From the NCBI GenBank assembly GCA_946902875.1, contig OX336355.1, positions 11,334,847 to 11,398,846 of the forward strand: a DNA stretch of 64,000 nucleotides. Reading direction: 5' to 3'. Position 1 is the stretch's first letter. Each line of letters starts with the position of its first letter. The translations under genes and the position numbers were made by a program. The notes below the pieces were generated by a model. It did no database searches, had not been told where the DNA came from, and saw only the letters and a program-made list of their open reading frames with translations. Below are positions 8,240-19,352 of this stretch, piece after piece. The DNA comes from Nematopogon swammerdamellus (taxonomy: Eukaryota; Arthropoda; Insecta; Lepidoptera; Adelidae).

Positions 8240-10945
8240 GCATTTTATTATTATTTTTATCCATTTATTTCCACATTTCTTTTTATACAAATTTTAATTT
8301 TTTTTTTTTTAATTAAAACCTAAAATTAATATAAAAACAAACGGAGTTTCCACCACCGGCGGCGGGGCGAGCCCAGGCTACCGATGGTCGGGTCCCAAAG
8401 AGAGGAACCTCCGGATGATGCGTGCAGTGTCGAGCAGGGCTGCCTTCTGGATCTGGCCCTTGACCCAACCACTCAGCGAGAGCCTCTTAAGGTGGTCATC
8501 GAGGCTCTTCGCTATCAGCCCATGCGCTGATACGACTATGGGCACAACGATCGTCGAGTCGACGGGCCACATTTTGGTAACCTCGTGCTGCAGATCCAGA
8601 TACTTCAGCATCTTCTCTGCTTCCTTACTGACGAGGTTACCATCGTGCGGCACGGCGATATCGACGAGCGTTGCACGCCTCGCCTCCCGGTCCACTATCA
8701 CAATATCAGGTCTATTCGCAAGAATAGTCCTATCTGTAATAATGGACCGGTCCCAGTAGAGTGTGACATGACCGTTCTCGAGAACTGGCGGTGGATTGTA
8801 CTTATAGTAAGGCACCTCGGTACCCACAAGGTTGAACTTTAAGGCAAGTTGCTGGTGGATAATCCTGGCTACTAGGTTGTGTCTATGCAGATACTCGGTG
8901 TTGGCAAGCTGCGAACAACCGGAAATCACATGTCTGAGGGACTCGCCAGGTTGGTGGCAGGCGCGGCAGATGTCAATGGTGCCGTCCTTCATTATGTGTT
9001 TCCTATAGTTGTTCGTCTTGACAACCTCATCTTGTATTGCAAAGACAAAACCCTCGGTTTCCCCGAAGAGGTCCCCGAAGCGTAGCCAGTGCACGGAAGC
9101 AAGTTGGTCTACATCCGGTCCCGTGAGAGACCGGAAGTACCTACCGTGCAGCTCCTTGCCTTTCCATACTTCCATGCGGTCCTCAGTGCTCAGTACAACC
9201 GGCTTCCGCCAGTTCTCTTTTCCCATGCTCAGCGGGGTAAGACCTTTATCGCTGGTGACGACATCGCGGGGCATCTCACAAACATCAGTCTTTTCCAAAA
9301 AGTACTGACGGAGATTGCATACCTCGCGGTTGTGCAGGTTCTTGGCATTTAACATACCTCGACCCCCACACTTCCGCGGGATATACAACCTCATGATCGA
9401 TGATCGTGGGTGGTGCATACGGGATTTCGTCATCAGCGTCCTGACCTTTCTGTCCAGCGAGTCCAATTCGGTCTGAGTCCATCTGAGAATACCGAAGGTA
9501 TATACGAGCACAGGCATGACCCAACCGTTATAGGCACGAATTTTATTGCCGCCTGACAAAAGGCTATTTAGCACTTTTGTAAGACGGTGAAAAAACTTTT
9601 CCTTAACTGATTGTTTCATGTCCGTATCCCGTATGTTGAGAGCCTCCGATATTCCCAGATATTTATAGGTTTCGTCTTCGGAGAGAGCTCGAACATTCAT
9701 GGACTCCGACAACTGTATGCCGCCGGAGTTCACGATCACACCTCGTTCCACATGGATGGTCCCACATTTTTCCAAGCCGAACTCCATTCCAATGTCGTTG
9801 CTGAAGCCTTCAGTTATCTTCATCATCGACATTAGTTCGGTGTCTGACTTGGCAAACAGTTTGAGGTCATCCATATAAAATAAGTGCGATATTCGAGAGC
9901 CTCCTCTTCGAAGACAGTAGCCCAGCTCTGAGTCCTTAAGCAAGGTGCTAAGAGGGTTCAGAGCCAGACAAAACCAAAGCGGACTCAGACTGTCTCCCTG
10001 GAAGATCCCCCGCCGTATGGGAATCCCGTCGTCTGCAACCGAAGTCCGTTGGCCACCTGGCACACGAAGGATAGTACTCCATTGTCCCATACATGCGCCA
10101 AGGAATTGACAGATATTCGTGTCAGTTTTGTATAGTTCTAGTATCCTTAGCAACCACGTATGGGGCACGGAGTCAAAAGCCTTCTTGTAGTCTATCCAGG
10201 CAGCAGACAGGTTCTTTCGATTGCGTCGGACCTGCTGACAAACGGTCATGTCTATGAGGAGCAGCTCCTTAGTACCGCGGGAACCAGCCCGACATCCATT
10301 CTGAGCAACGGACAAGATGTTATTGTCCTTTATGTGAATTGATATTTTGTGTGTCAGAATGGATGTCAGGAGCTTGAAGATGGTAGGCAAGCAAGTGATT
10401 GGTCTGTAATTTTTGGGTTCCGCAGTGCTACCAGATTTATGGAGCAGGTGGGTGACACCAGTGGTCATGAATTCCGGGAGAACCCGACGTTCTAGGGCAT
10501 CCTGGAATTGAACAGCCAAGCGGGAGTGGCAGCTTCTGAACCATTTCAGCCGAAGTTCTGCAATCCGTCCGGCCCTGGAGATTTCCAGTTCAGTGCCAGG
10601 CGGATTGCAGAACCTACATCCTCTTCGCTGATATTGGTTCTTCGTTGATATTGGTTGGTATGGCTGACATTGGTTCTATCGACTGACACTCCCGCTGGAC
10701 AACTCTCATCCATTCACCCTCGACGTGACAGACAGGATCCGACCAGATGTTTTTCCAAAATGAAGCATTTTCTTGATCAGTTGGTCGGATCGTGTCTGTT
10801 GGTCGTTGGTTCGGGTGCTCCCAGTTCCGGTATACCCACCTTTGGTCACTCTGGAATCGACGGTTCTGATGAAAACGGTCGACACGCTTCCTATAGCGAC
10901 GGATACGTTGGGCCCACGCGCTAATTTGCTGCTTCAGGTCATCTT
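8240..10945 (-). mobile_element. Dong-like (R4 clade) non-LTR retrotransposon, damaged
   Basis: A 2.7-kb minus-strand element. Its 3' UTR (8240-8377) ends in TTATTATTATTTTT and its 5' limit is another TTATTATTATTATTTTTAA tract (10943-10973). Insertion into TAA repeats is the known habit of Dong. Upstream of the long frame, the minus strand still encodes Dong-like protein (QISAWAQRIRRYRKRVDRF near 10925-10870, and NWKSPGPDGLQNF at about 10590-10550). That part is out of frame: an in-frame TGA lies at 10545-10547, next to an apparent single-base loss, and a second frame change lies near 10620-10650. The N-terminal zinc-finger region of a complete element is missing, so the copy is truncated as well as frameshifted. 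Confidence 0.88.
8378..10519 (-). CDS. Dong-like reverse transcriptase with C-terminal restriction-like endonuclease (partial ORF)
   Basis: This 713-codon frame carries most of the single ORF of an R4-clade LINE. Reverse-transcriptase landmarks run in order: KNYRPITCLPTIFKL (36-50), AWIDYKKAFDSVPH (107-120), GIFQGDSLSP (171-180) and the catalytic FYMDD box (214-218). A CCHC zinc knuckle follows (C518, C521, H530, C535; ESLRHVISGC). The C-terminus holds a PD-(D/E)XK-type endonuclease core (RPD at 603-605, D610, D620 in LVDIAVPHD). In the living family this enzyme nicks the target and primes reverse transcription from it. The frame is open throughout, but motif 1 (PGPDG) lies upstream behind a frameshift, so the start at 10519 is an artefact and the protein is unlikely to work. 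Confidence 0.88.
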   Translation of the reverse strand: MAVQFQDALERRVLPEFMTTGVTHLLHKSGSTAEPKNYRPITCLPTIFKLLTSILTHKISIHIKDNNILSVAQNGCRAGSRGTKELLLIDMTVCQQVRRNRKNLSAAWIDYKKAFDSVPHTWLLRILELYKTDTNICQFLGACMGQWSTILRVPGGQRTSVADDGIPIRRGIFQGDSLSPLWFCLALNPLSTLLKDSELGYCLRRGGSRISHLFYMDDLKLFAKSDTELMSMMKITEGFSNDIGMEFGLEKCGTIHVERGVIVNSGGIQLSESMNVRALSEDETYKYLGISEALNIRDTDMKQSVKEKFFHRLTKVLNSLLSGGNKIRAYNGWVMPVLVYTFGILRWTQTELDSLDRKVRTLMTKSRMHHPRSSIMRLYIPRKCGGRGMLNAKNLHNREVCNLRQYFLEKTDVCEMPRDVVTSDKGLTPLSMGKENWRKPVVLSTEDRMEVWKGKELHGRYFRSLTGPDVDQLASVHWLRFGDLFGETEGFVFAIQDEVVKTNNYRKHIMKDGTIDICRACHQPGESLRHVISGCSQLANTEYLHRHNLVARIIHQQLALKFNLVGTEVPYYKYNPPPVLENGHVTLYWDRSIITDRTILANRPDIVIVDREARRATLVDIAVPHDGNLVSKEAEKMLKYLDLQHEVTKMWPVDSTIVVPIVVSAHGLIAKSLDDHLKRLSLSGWVKGQIQKAALLDTARIIRRFLSLGPDHR

Positions 10946-10973
10946 ATTATTATTATTTTTAATTTATTATTAT
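10943..10973. repeat. TTA trinucleotide repeat, Dong target
   Basis: Two runs of (TTA)n joined by TTTTTAAT. They sit exactly at the upstream edge of the Dong element and beside a truncated SINE. Confidence 0.7.
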
Positions 10974-11181
10974 TAAGTAGGGTTCATCCCGCCGGGTTGG
11001 TACCACCGCACTGATTGAAACGTCGGTCGAAACGGCTACGTAAATAGTTCGTGTTTTCCGTCCAGTTCAGTGTAGCCGACATGAAATCAAGGGAAGCACT
11101 GACGTGGGACTGGTTTACCCGCTGGCATCACGGATGTTGGAGGTGATGTAGCCAAACGTGCCAGTTTCCATGGAAAAAAAA
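10974..11181 (+). repeat. family B SINE, 3' part
   Basis: Body and tail of family B from AGTAGGGTTCATCCCGCC through CCGTCCAGTTCAGTGTAGCC to CAGTTTCCATGG plus poly(A). The head is missing; the TTA repeat begins where it should be. Confidence 0.75.
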
Positions 11182-12448
11182 GGGTACCTGTTTGTAAAAT
11201 CCACACAATCAAATAAATTAAACTCACAGAATATGAGTACGTACAGAAATAGCAGGTACGTGCAAGAAATTATTCCTCATAAACATATCAACTCGTAATA
11301 TCAAAACACAGGACAAACATAATTTTTGTACTAATTATACATATTTGGAAGATTTTGTGTTTGATATTTGACTTTAAAATTTTGTAAAAAAATATTTTTG
11401 CATTCTAAAAGTCGACTCGGTTGCAATGATGTGTCACTTAGCATATAAAAAATATTTTTTATTATTTCAGTGTTTCCACCCCCCTTTTTAATTTGTTTTA
11501 AAAATATGTTTCAGAGTTTAAGCAAAATAAGAATTTCCAATTTCGTACCACATTTCAACTTACATAAAAAATTTCTGATTCTGCGGCCAACCGTTTAGAA
11601 TTTATGACCCTGTGACAGACAGACGGACGAACGCGCCTGAGTTAGATGATCCGTTTTCACCTCTTTGAGGTACGGAACCTAAAAAGAACAAAAAATCTTA
11701 CTTATTGTGCCTTCCTTCAAAATTACGCGCTTCTCTGTGGTTCGGATTCCTGTAAACTGTAGGTTCCTTCTCTTTTTATTATTGTACTAGGTGGTAACCT
11801 AGTCAACCATGTAAGGTTTCATAATAAAAATAAAACAAATTCGTGGCGCAACTAGGGTATAGGTAGTTCTAAAGAAAGCATGGTTCATGTTGTAACACGT
11901 GTGCGAGTGAAGTTGTGTGAGAGGGGCGTGTCTGTGTGTGTGTGAGGTGACTGTAGACGACCGCTGACGGTGACTCATCACCGCACGCTAACGTTCGTTT
12001 TTACAGGGTCGAACTATAGAAAAGAATACATTTTAGAAAAAAAATATAAAAACCGCCTTCAAAAATGTATGAAATAAAAAAATAATCGAACCCTAGAGTT
12101 GAAAGGCGGTGATAAAGAAGGCTATACAAATCACAAAGGATATCATCAACTCACTCGCGATTCCGCCTCGCTTTCCAATCTCATCTTGGCCAAATTGAAA
12201 TGGGACCACACGAGAAGCACCAGCTTTTAAATAAAAAAAGAATCATCAAAATCGGTTCACCCAGTCGAAAGTTCTGAGGTAATAAACATAAAAAAATGCA
12301 GCCGAATTGAGAACCTCCTCCTTTTTTTTGAAGTCGGTTAAAATGGTATAAATTAAACCTTTTATTCACCTGCCTCTTCGCGAGAAGACGTGTTATGGGC
12401 TGTGTTAGACTGCCTTCAATCAACTGATGTTAGGGACGGGGCTTCCTT
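11182..12448. other. repeat debris, no gene
   Basis: Part of this stretch (about 11560-11685, minus strand) matches the family E start: AGGTTCCGTACCTCAAAGAG followed by a CGTCCGTCTGTCTGTC run. A second common repeat lies at 12225-12345 (ATCATCAAAATCGGTTCACC ... TTTGAAGTCGGTTAAAA). Nothing coding was recognised. Confidence 0.4.
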
Positions 12449-12634
12449 TGGGGCTTTTTGAAATCACGCGTTTACCACAAGAAATCACATACCTTTCAAG
12501 TCTTGAAAGCCAACATTGAAGAAGAAATCACCAATTTGGAGCAAGATGTTTTGCGAGCAGCGATTCAAAATGCCGTAAAACGAGCACAAATATGCATCAA
12601 CTCAGGAGGTGGCCATTTGACCTTTACAACTTAA
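12449..12634 (+). pseudogene. C-terminal fragment of a DDE (Tc1/mariner-like) transposase
   Basis: The frame opens with WGFLKSRVYHKKSHTFQVLK and continues with NIEEEITNLEQDVLRAAIQN and RAQICINSGGGHL before a stop at 12632. This pattern (WG.LK..VY, then LK..I..EI, then R...C....GGH) is the usual C-terminal end of Tc1/mariner-like DDE transposases. The catalytic domain upstream is lost. The flanking GTCGGTTAAAA repeats may be ends of the same element. Confidence 0.6.
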
Positions 12635-12774
12635 TGTAATCCATTTTCCACCTTCAAATAAACTTTCCGTGAAAACGCAGTCCAATTTTTTTCATTTCTA
12701 TGAAAATGGCATTCACATTAGATATTACTTTTGCCCCACCTTTAATTTTGAAATCGGTTTACTAGTTTAGGTTC

Positions 12775-13082
12775 TGTGACAAACGAACACACATACATAT
12801 ATACGCTGCCAAAATAATAACCCTCCTTTTGGCTTCACCGTAGTCGGTTAAAAGCACACAATGTTGAAAGTGGATCAGTGGTGAGGGGAAAAACGAACAC
12901 ACATACATATACACGCTGCCAAAATCATAATCCTCCTTGTGACTTCACCGTAGTCAGGTAAAAACACATAATGTTGAAAGCGGTTCAGTAGTGAGGAGAC
13001 AAACGAACACACATTCATACATATGCTGCCACAAAATCATAAGCCTCCTTTTGGCTTCATCGTAGTCGGGTAAAAACACACA
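12775..13082 (+). repeat. three tandem copies of a ~110-bp unit
   Basis: Units are marked by ACGCTGCCAAAAT at 12805, 12915 and 13025, so the period is 110 bp. Each contains GACAAACGAACACACAT-like, CCTCCTTTTGGCTTCA-like and GTAGTCGGGTAAAAACACA-like segments with about 85-90% identity. Confidence 0.75.
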
Positions 13083-13940
13083 AGTGTGTCCCTGGCGCGA
13101 CATAGCTGCGCATTATATTCAGAGTGCGGCGGTAAAGGGTGACCGACGCTCCATGTCGACGCTCCGGTGTCGTATTAGTAACAGGGGAGAATTGACACGC
13201 AAGGTTGTCACTTTACATCAGACACTATTTTATTTTGTGACAATTACCTTTGTGTTTTGTTTTTAATTCTTTTCTATCGCGTTTTTTCATTTATTAAATG
13301 TTTCATGTTCTCATATTTGACTTTATGATAATAGGCTTTACGTCATAATCATTATTCATAATGATTTTTTTTATGTTTATTGTTGTGGAAACGGGGCTTG
13401 CTGAAAATCAGCGCTGCTCGCAGCGATCACTTGGGGACTGTATGTATGTATGTATGTATATATTCTTTATTGAACACCAATTTATATAAATTAGGCACAA
13501 TAGGCGAGCTTAATGCCGTTAGGCATTCTATTCTATGCATCATAACGTTAAGCTAGCTGTTGTAGGTATGTTGTAGGTGATGTAGCCATCCATAAAAAAT
13601 AAAAAATACGGAACCCTAAAAATCATACACCAACGCTAGTGACAACCCTATTGATGCAGGGGGAGCCTCTAGCAGCGCGCGGGGTGAGGTAAATATTGTA
13701 CAGATCGGTAGGGGGAGGGGGAGGTAGCTACAGCGAGGGGGGACGCTTTGTCCGTTTGCTAAGAGTCGATATATCAATGTTGAATATCAATGTATTAACA
13801 TTAATACACCTAGCGAGCGAGCCTCAGCACAACAATATGTATTCGGGCTTCTGAGTTTGGCAAATGTAAATTTGTTTCATCGTAGTAGGTATACCTGTAA
13901 GAAATTTATATTTATGTTGAGATCAGCATTTTATAGAACA
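13083..13940. other. no gene; repeat tail with (TATG)n
   Basis: A (TATG)5 tract at 13441-13460 is followed by ATTCTTTATTGAACACCAAT, a repeat tail also seen in spirit at 49332-49400. A small SINE B 3' remnant (TTGTAGGTGATGTAGCCATCC) lies at 13571-13592, and an E-family end (TACGGAACCCTAAAAA) at 13605-13621. Confidence 0.4.
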
Positions 13941-14164
13941 ACAAGCTGTGCCCGCGGCTCCGCCCGCTCTCATATTTCACTTCACTGCTAACCTCATAAG
14001 CTATTTAGCGTGATAGTAAGTAGCCTATAGTTGATGGGAAGAATCAAGCTATCCGTAGAATTTTGTTTTATTAAAATCGGTTCAGTGGTTCTCGAGTTAT
14101 AAGCGGACAGGCAGACACTCAGACAGACAGAAAGCAGACGTTGGATTTTATTATAGGTAAGGAT
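13941..14164 (+). repeat. dispersed repeat H, copy 2
   Basis: Nearly identical to 6220-6434, from ACAAGCTGTGCCCGCGGCTC to GGTAAGGAT. It differs mainly by a longer CAGACA run. Confidence 0.65.
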
Positions 14165-14317
14165 TTTAGCCTGATCTAATTCGACTTCTAGTCTACGCGA
14201 GTTTTTTACTTTCATATAATTACTTTGTCAAAGAAAGTAAGCCACTGAGCTGAGTGACTCCGAAGGCCGAGGTGAGTTCAGGTAAACTATGATAAAATCA
14301 ATGATTCCCCCTAAGCA

Positions 14318-14398
14318 CCGTGTGGGGCCGGTACTTAGAAAGAATAGCCCCACTGCATCTCTTCCCGTGCATGTCGTAAAAGGCGACTAAGGAATAAG
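14318..14398 (+). repeat. family A head fragment
   Basis: ACCGTGTGGGGCCGGTACTT through GTAAAAGGCGACTAAGGAAT, the first 80 bp of family A only. Confidence 0.7.
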
Positions 14399-15082
14399 GA
14401 ATTCCTCCTTCATTATAAAATATTTTATGTTATATTTGAATACTTGTTTTCAACGAATCTGTGACCAAAAAAAAAACAGTATGTTTGCTCGCTGCTGTGC
14501 GTATATTTACACTTCCCATATAAACTTAATACATTTCGACGTAAATTGCCAAAAATTACTGTTGAGATCGGTTTAGATAAACCGAATTTATTAAGGGTCA
14601 AAAGATCGAAGTAGGGGAAGTTGAGGGGCAATACTGCTCGGTGCAGGTGTGGAGTAAGTATTATGTTTTTTGACCCTGAACGGTTTTGTGAAAAGATTTT
14701 GGAAAAGAGGTTATCCGTTGTAGGCATCAAATATTTTATTTTAATTAACAGGTTTATGTTCAAAAGATTGAAATGTATTTATTCGCTTAATTATTATTTT
14801 GTTCATGAAGGTAAGTATGTGCCTACCCTACATATCAAAGTTATAAATGCCGAAACTTTCCATACGTCCGTAAAACAATTATTATTATTTTATGACTATT
14901 TAATGCATGAATAATTGGGTATAATAAATAGATTTTTTTTCTGTCTTTTTTGATTTAATTTTAATGAAAGAGTGGCCTAAAGTAGAGTTTGGAAAAGTCT
15001 AAAAAGTTATAAATGTTTACCCCTAAAAAGTTGCTATAGCAATAATATTAGCAGTGCGGTTTTCTTATTGGACGGAAAATTC
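14399..15082. other. no gene recognised
   Basis: Two short overlapping frames on opposite strands (14425-14763 and 14621-14914) have no recognisable motif. A segment near 14595-14620 (GTCAAAAGATCGAAGTAGGGG) is echoed at 15755-15780, suggesting a dispersed repeat. Confidence 0.35.
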
Positions 15083-15220
15083 TTTTCCGTCCAGTTCAGT
15101 GTAGCCGGCTCGACCGAAGGGAAGCACTGACGTTGCACCAAGTTCACCCGGTGTTATGGGCCGACATCACGGATGTTGTAGATGATGTAGCCAACCGTGT
15201 CAGTTTCCATAAAAAAAAAA
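15083..15220 (+). repeat. family B SINE, 3' end
   Basis: TTTTCCGTCCAGTTCAGTGT to CAGTTTCCATAAAAAAAAAA; only the last 130 bp of the SINE. Confidence 0.75.
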
Positions 15221-15349
15221 TGAATGTATGAAAAATGAATGTATGAAAAATGTACTGAAATAATATTGTGAAAGTGAAAATGCTACCTAATATTGGCTTT
15301 TCCATCTGCTAAGTTACAAAACTTTGCTTACAACAAATTATACTGTTTT

Positions 15350-15660
15350 AAGGTCCCGTCGTAAAATGCTAAAAAAAGGACCCTAATAGGATCACTCTGG
15401 TGTCTGTCTGTCTGTCCGTCGTCTGTCGGATTACTTTTCTCATTCTCCATCTATGGTTACACGCAGATATCTCCGGATCTACTGAACGGGTTTCGATGAA
15501 ACTGACGCTAAAATACGCAAAATATTTGCCCGCAGACAGTCATTGTCTAACCGTTTGGTGGAAAGTACAGGGTAACCCGAAATTTTGGACCAAATTTTGG
15601 CTCCACCAACCACCATGTCAGATTCCATAAAAAATGTCTCATTTGCTAGTACAATATTTT
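15350..15660 (+). repeat. probable family E fragment
   Basis: Starts AAGGTCCCGTCGTAAAATGC and carries a TGTCTGTCTGTCTGTCCGTC run, as in family E starts. The rest is too diverged to bound. Confidence 0.35.
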
Positions 15661-16582
15661 AGGCAGTATTAGGTTTCATATTTACCTTTCTCACGCAGCC
15701 AGTCGAGTATTTCTACAATAAGGTGAAATTTCGTTACGATGTGTATCTAGCTAGGAGGTCAGAAGATCAAAATAGGGGAACTTGGTCGCTGTGGTCATTT
15801 ACTGGGATATAGAGGTATGAGTAGTTAGATTATTTACATTGTTGTTAATTTTTTTTTATAAATAATATAGTTATATAACAGTCGAGTTGTTTTAACCTCC
15901 TCCTTTCTTTAAATATGTTATATAAATCGTCCCACCTGTAGGAGGAGGAAAATTAGTTGTCATGTAGGATCACTTTTATAGGTTTATGTATACTTTACAT
16001 TCACTTCCTAAGTTAATTATATTTTCAATGTTAAATTTAGTTAAATAATATTACCTATGTTTTGTAAGTTTTAATAATAAAGTCTGTCTTTCGGCTATCT
16101 TAAAAGGTCATGCTTATCTCATAATAGAAGATTATGCATAGATATAAGTTATATAGGTGATATAGCGTGTTGTATATAAGTTTTACGTATTATATTATTC
16201 CGATAAAAGGATTATTTAATTAAAAATATTATATTCGTAACTAAGTTAAGTATTTACCTGTGAAAGGGGGTAACTCTGGACCTACCTGAAACCTGAAACT
16301 GAACAACTGTTTCTATGAAATTTTCTCTGTATATGATATCAGTTAGAATTACAAATAAGAATTATTTTTTTATTAAGTAAATCACAGGGAACCCTAGAAA
16401 GCAGAATGTTGACTTATTGTAGAAAACATATTTTTCCAATTCATTTCCACAGTCTGCATAAGTGCAAGAAGAGTGTTTCATAAAATTTTTACCAATTTTA
16501 AAAATAAATAGGTAGCTACGTACCTTTTTGTTTTTTGGTGAATTAGGTGACACGTCAGTGCTATACTAAGGCCGGGCTTTGA
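15661..16582. other. AT-rich, no gene recognised
   Basis: No motif or frame of note. Confidence 0.35.
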
Positions 16583-16833
16583 ATTGGACGGAAAACGCGA
16601 ACTAATTACATAGCCGTTCGACCGACCGATTCAGTGCGGTGGTACCAACCCAGGCGGGTTGAGCACTACCAAGGTAAGAAAGAAAGGAAGGGACCTACAG
16701 TTTTACGTGGAATCCGAACCACAATCAGCCTGCAACGGTCGAACGGTCACCCATACGAGTTCTGACCGCGCCCAGGTATGGTTATGATCACGAACGGTAG
16801 TCTACCGATCGCACCAGTGGGCTACCGATGCAG
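16583..16833 (-). repeat. family B SINE, head and body without tail
   Basis: Minus-strand copy keeping the A-box end (eroded, CGGTAGCCCACTGGTGCGAT), a 5S-like GGGTGACCG, the B-box-like element and the shared body. It stops at the GGACGGAAAA block, so the 3' tail is absent. Confidence 0.7.
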
Positions 16834-17321
16834 ACAAAAATCACTATTAGCTATTATTAGTTCGTAGAGAAAGCCTTCACCATCCCTTCCGCACGCAAGT
16901 AAGCAAGCAAGTATACGAGTATCTGTGAAATTTCAATATTTTTGCTTTAACTCTTCTAATGGCCATAGTGACCCATGCCTTTTGTATATTTCAATGCATT
17001 TAACAATAAAGATACACAGTAATATTTACACTACATTATTTATGGTCAATTATGTCTCGGGAGAACATGTTTGCTAAGTTATTAGGGGTTATTAAGTTTT
17101 GTACGGCGCTGGACTTACGAAGTACAGACGTAAGTATTTGATAGTTCTATGGAGTCGACAGCGGAGAAACGAGACTTCCTGCAAACATCGCATTTTGTTT
17201 GAAATTTTACTTTCTGTGTTTTTTTACCTGACTACGCCAACGCCAAAGGGAAGTGTAATGAATATATTTTACGATAATTACGAAAGATTGTTATTTAATG
17301 TTCCTGTATTCTATATATAAT

Positions 17322-17711
17322 GTGTTTCGTTAGTCATGTCAATAGCTTCGGGAGGGTTACATAGACATACACACTCAAATAAATAGGTTACGCAAAAAAA
17401 TTATATGTTTTTAGCATTACTTTTCGAGAAATTTAACAAAACCTGTTTGCTACCTAAACATTAACCTGTGTGTAACAGTAGGTAACATGCATTGTACGGG
17501 GTCAATGACCGTACTATGTTCAAACGCAGAACAGCTGTTTGTTGTAAATGATTCACAAGGTCACTATGATTGGTTTTTACAGCTAATTATTTGATAATTT
17601 TTTTTTAGGAGAAAAAATGCTCCTATAAACATATGTTTTTTTTTTGCGTAAAGTGTTTGTTTGAGTGCGTATATAACCCTCCCGAAGTTATTGACATGAC
17701 TAACGAAACAC
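17322..17711. mobile_element. MITE with ~75-bp terminal inverted repeats
   Basis: The left end GTGTTTCGTTAGTCATGTCA and the right end (complement of GTGTTTCGTTAGTCATGTCA, ending at 17711) match almost perfectly through CTTCGGGAGGGTTA. They stay similar to GCGCAAAAAAA. The unit is about 390 bp and has no coding capacity. Flanks are TATATAA-rich, so the target duplication cannot be fixed. Confidence 0.85.
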
Positions 17712-17967
17712 CTTATATAATTATATTCTATCTACATTATTTACAATAATGTTACATACATGTATTCTTAGTTTAAAAATACAAAATAAAAATAAGTAAT
17801 TAAGTTTTTTATTAGATAAATTTTTTTATCATTTTGTTGGCTCATCAATTTTGATTACAAATAGGTAATTGTCTTTTATCCACGTACCTATTTATCACAT
17901 TTTCAAATAGGTTACTTGAATTTGTTTAAGTTATTATTTTTTTTTTTCGTTGATAAATGCTGTTCAG

Positions 17968-18045
17968 TCATTCAGCGTGTATGCCTTCACTGCTGGATAT
18001 ACGCCTCTCAAATTTTCCTCCAGTCTCCTCCCCCCCTTCAGCGGC
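17968..18045 (+). repeat. dispersed repeat I (ACTGCTGGATATACGCCTC type)
   Basis: TCAGCGTGTATGCCTTCACT, GCTGGATATACGCCTCTC and TTTTCCTCCAGTC recur at 62797-62872. This looks like the tail of an RTE-type LINE common in Lepidoptera. Confidence 0.45.
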
Positions 18046-18760
18046 GTTACGAAACCACTCTTTCCGCCGACGCTAAATGCTGTTCACAATTTTAAAATAA
18101 TTATTTATCTGTTGCCTACCTAATTTTATTAAACACATTTTGAAAACTGTTATCTACTCTAAAACTTTCGCGCACAATATTCTCATTACACGTTAAGAAA
18201 TTTGTCGCCATATGTCACAGGAGGTGTCAAAAAAAATGTCACCAAATGTCGTCACGCACAATGACCGAGACGACATCGTCCCTTTTATGGGGCAGGGTCT
18301 AGATTCATAAATTTGTAATTTTATGATCTAGAATTAATACGGTCTGCTCATTAGATGGTATTCTTAGATGCAGTGATGTTAAGGGGTCTTTCTTGTTTAT
18401 GGTCTCGCTATTTTATTGTGTGAATGCAACGTGAAAGGGTTAAACTGTTTTGGGGGAAATAAGTTAACCGTTTCTTTGGATTTCAATGGACACGATTTTC
18501 TTCTGTGTCAAAATTAATAGCGACGTTCAGAATTGGTGAATGTAAGGGAGTCAGTACTAATTATTACATTGTAAGGAACATTGCTTACACTACACCTCTT
18601 GGAAGCTTCCTTTGACATGAATGAGTGATTTGGCCGGATGATGTCTGTGTATAGATTCTTCGTTTGACGAAACTTAATAGCGAAGGGTTAAATAATTTAA
18701 AAAGACTAAAAAATCGTATTCATAAACATTACAATAATATGTTGTTTCATTCTCCCTTAT
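18046..18760. other. no gene recognised
   Basis: Contains a run of TGTCACC/TGTCGTCAC words near 18210-18260 that looks repeat-like. No reading frame or splice-bounded exon is supported. Confidence 0.35.
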
Positions 18761-18764
18761 TTTT

Positions 18765-19352
18765 TTTAAAAGCCCGACAGACACTGTTCAATTACACAAA
18801 AACGTATTCGCCTGGTCACATTCAAAAGTGAAAATACAACCGTTAAAATGTTTAATCCAACGAGTAGTTCATTTTACACGGACTCATTTACAGTCAATGC
18901 GGCTCGCATGTGGAATCATTTGCCTGAACAGGTACGGCGCTGCACTACTATCCACATGTTTAGAGAACGTATTCGCAAACTGTTTCTATCTGATTCTGAC
19001 GGCGACGAGTAATATAAATTTCCCTTAATTACGTTCTTGTAACTTTTATTCAGATGGTTTTATATTATAAAATATATGTTTACATATGTATATGTAGTTT
19101 ATGTATAAATATAATATGTACGTACCTTATAGTATTTATTTTATGTATGTATCTATGTACCTATTGTTTGTGTCCATTTATTTAATAGTTTTATTTTTCA
19201 CGCTTCTCTCTTGCACTGCATTGTCCGCCCTATCAGCTTCTCCACATCCCAAAGGTTAGTTTGTAAAGAATGCTACTCTGCATTAAACTCGCCTGTTGTG
19301 TTCCTTTTTATGGTGTACAATAAAGTATATTTTGATTTGATTTGATTTGAGT
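18765..19352 (+). mobile_element. LINE 3' end (CR1/Jockey-like), 5'-truncated
   Basis: The frame near 18800-19012 reads FYTDSFTVNAARMWNHLPEQ then VRRCTTIHMFRERIRKLFL and a stop (TAA, 19010-19012). This is the typical C-terminus of CR1/Jockey LINE ORF2 (SF...AA..WN.LP......F......L). A 340-bp 3' UTR follows, ending in a (GATTT)n tail at 19334-19349. The polymerase domain is absent. Confidence 0.65.

Noticed and set aside
8415..10342. Several plus-strand frames opposite the Dong ORF
   Set aside because: Shadows of the minus-strand reverse transcriptase gene with no independent motif.
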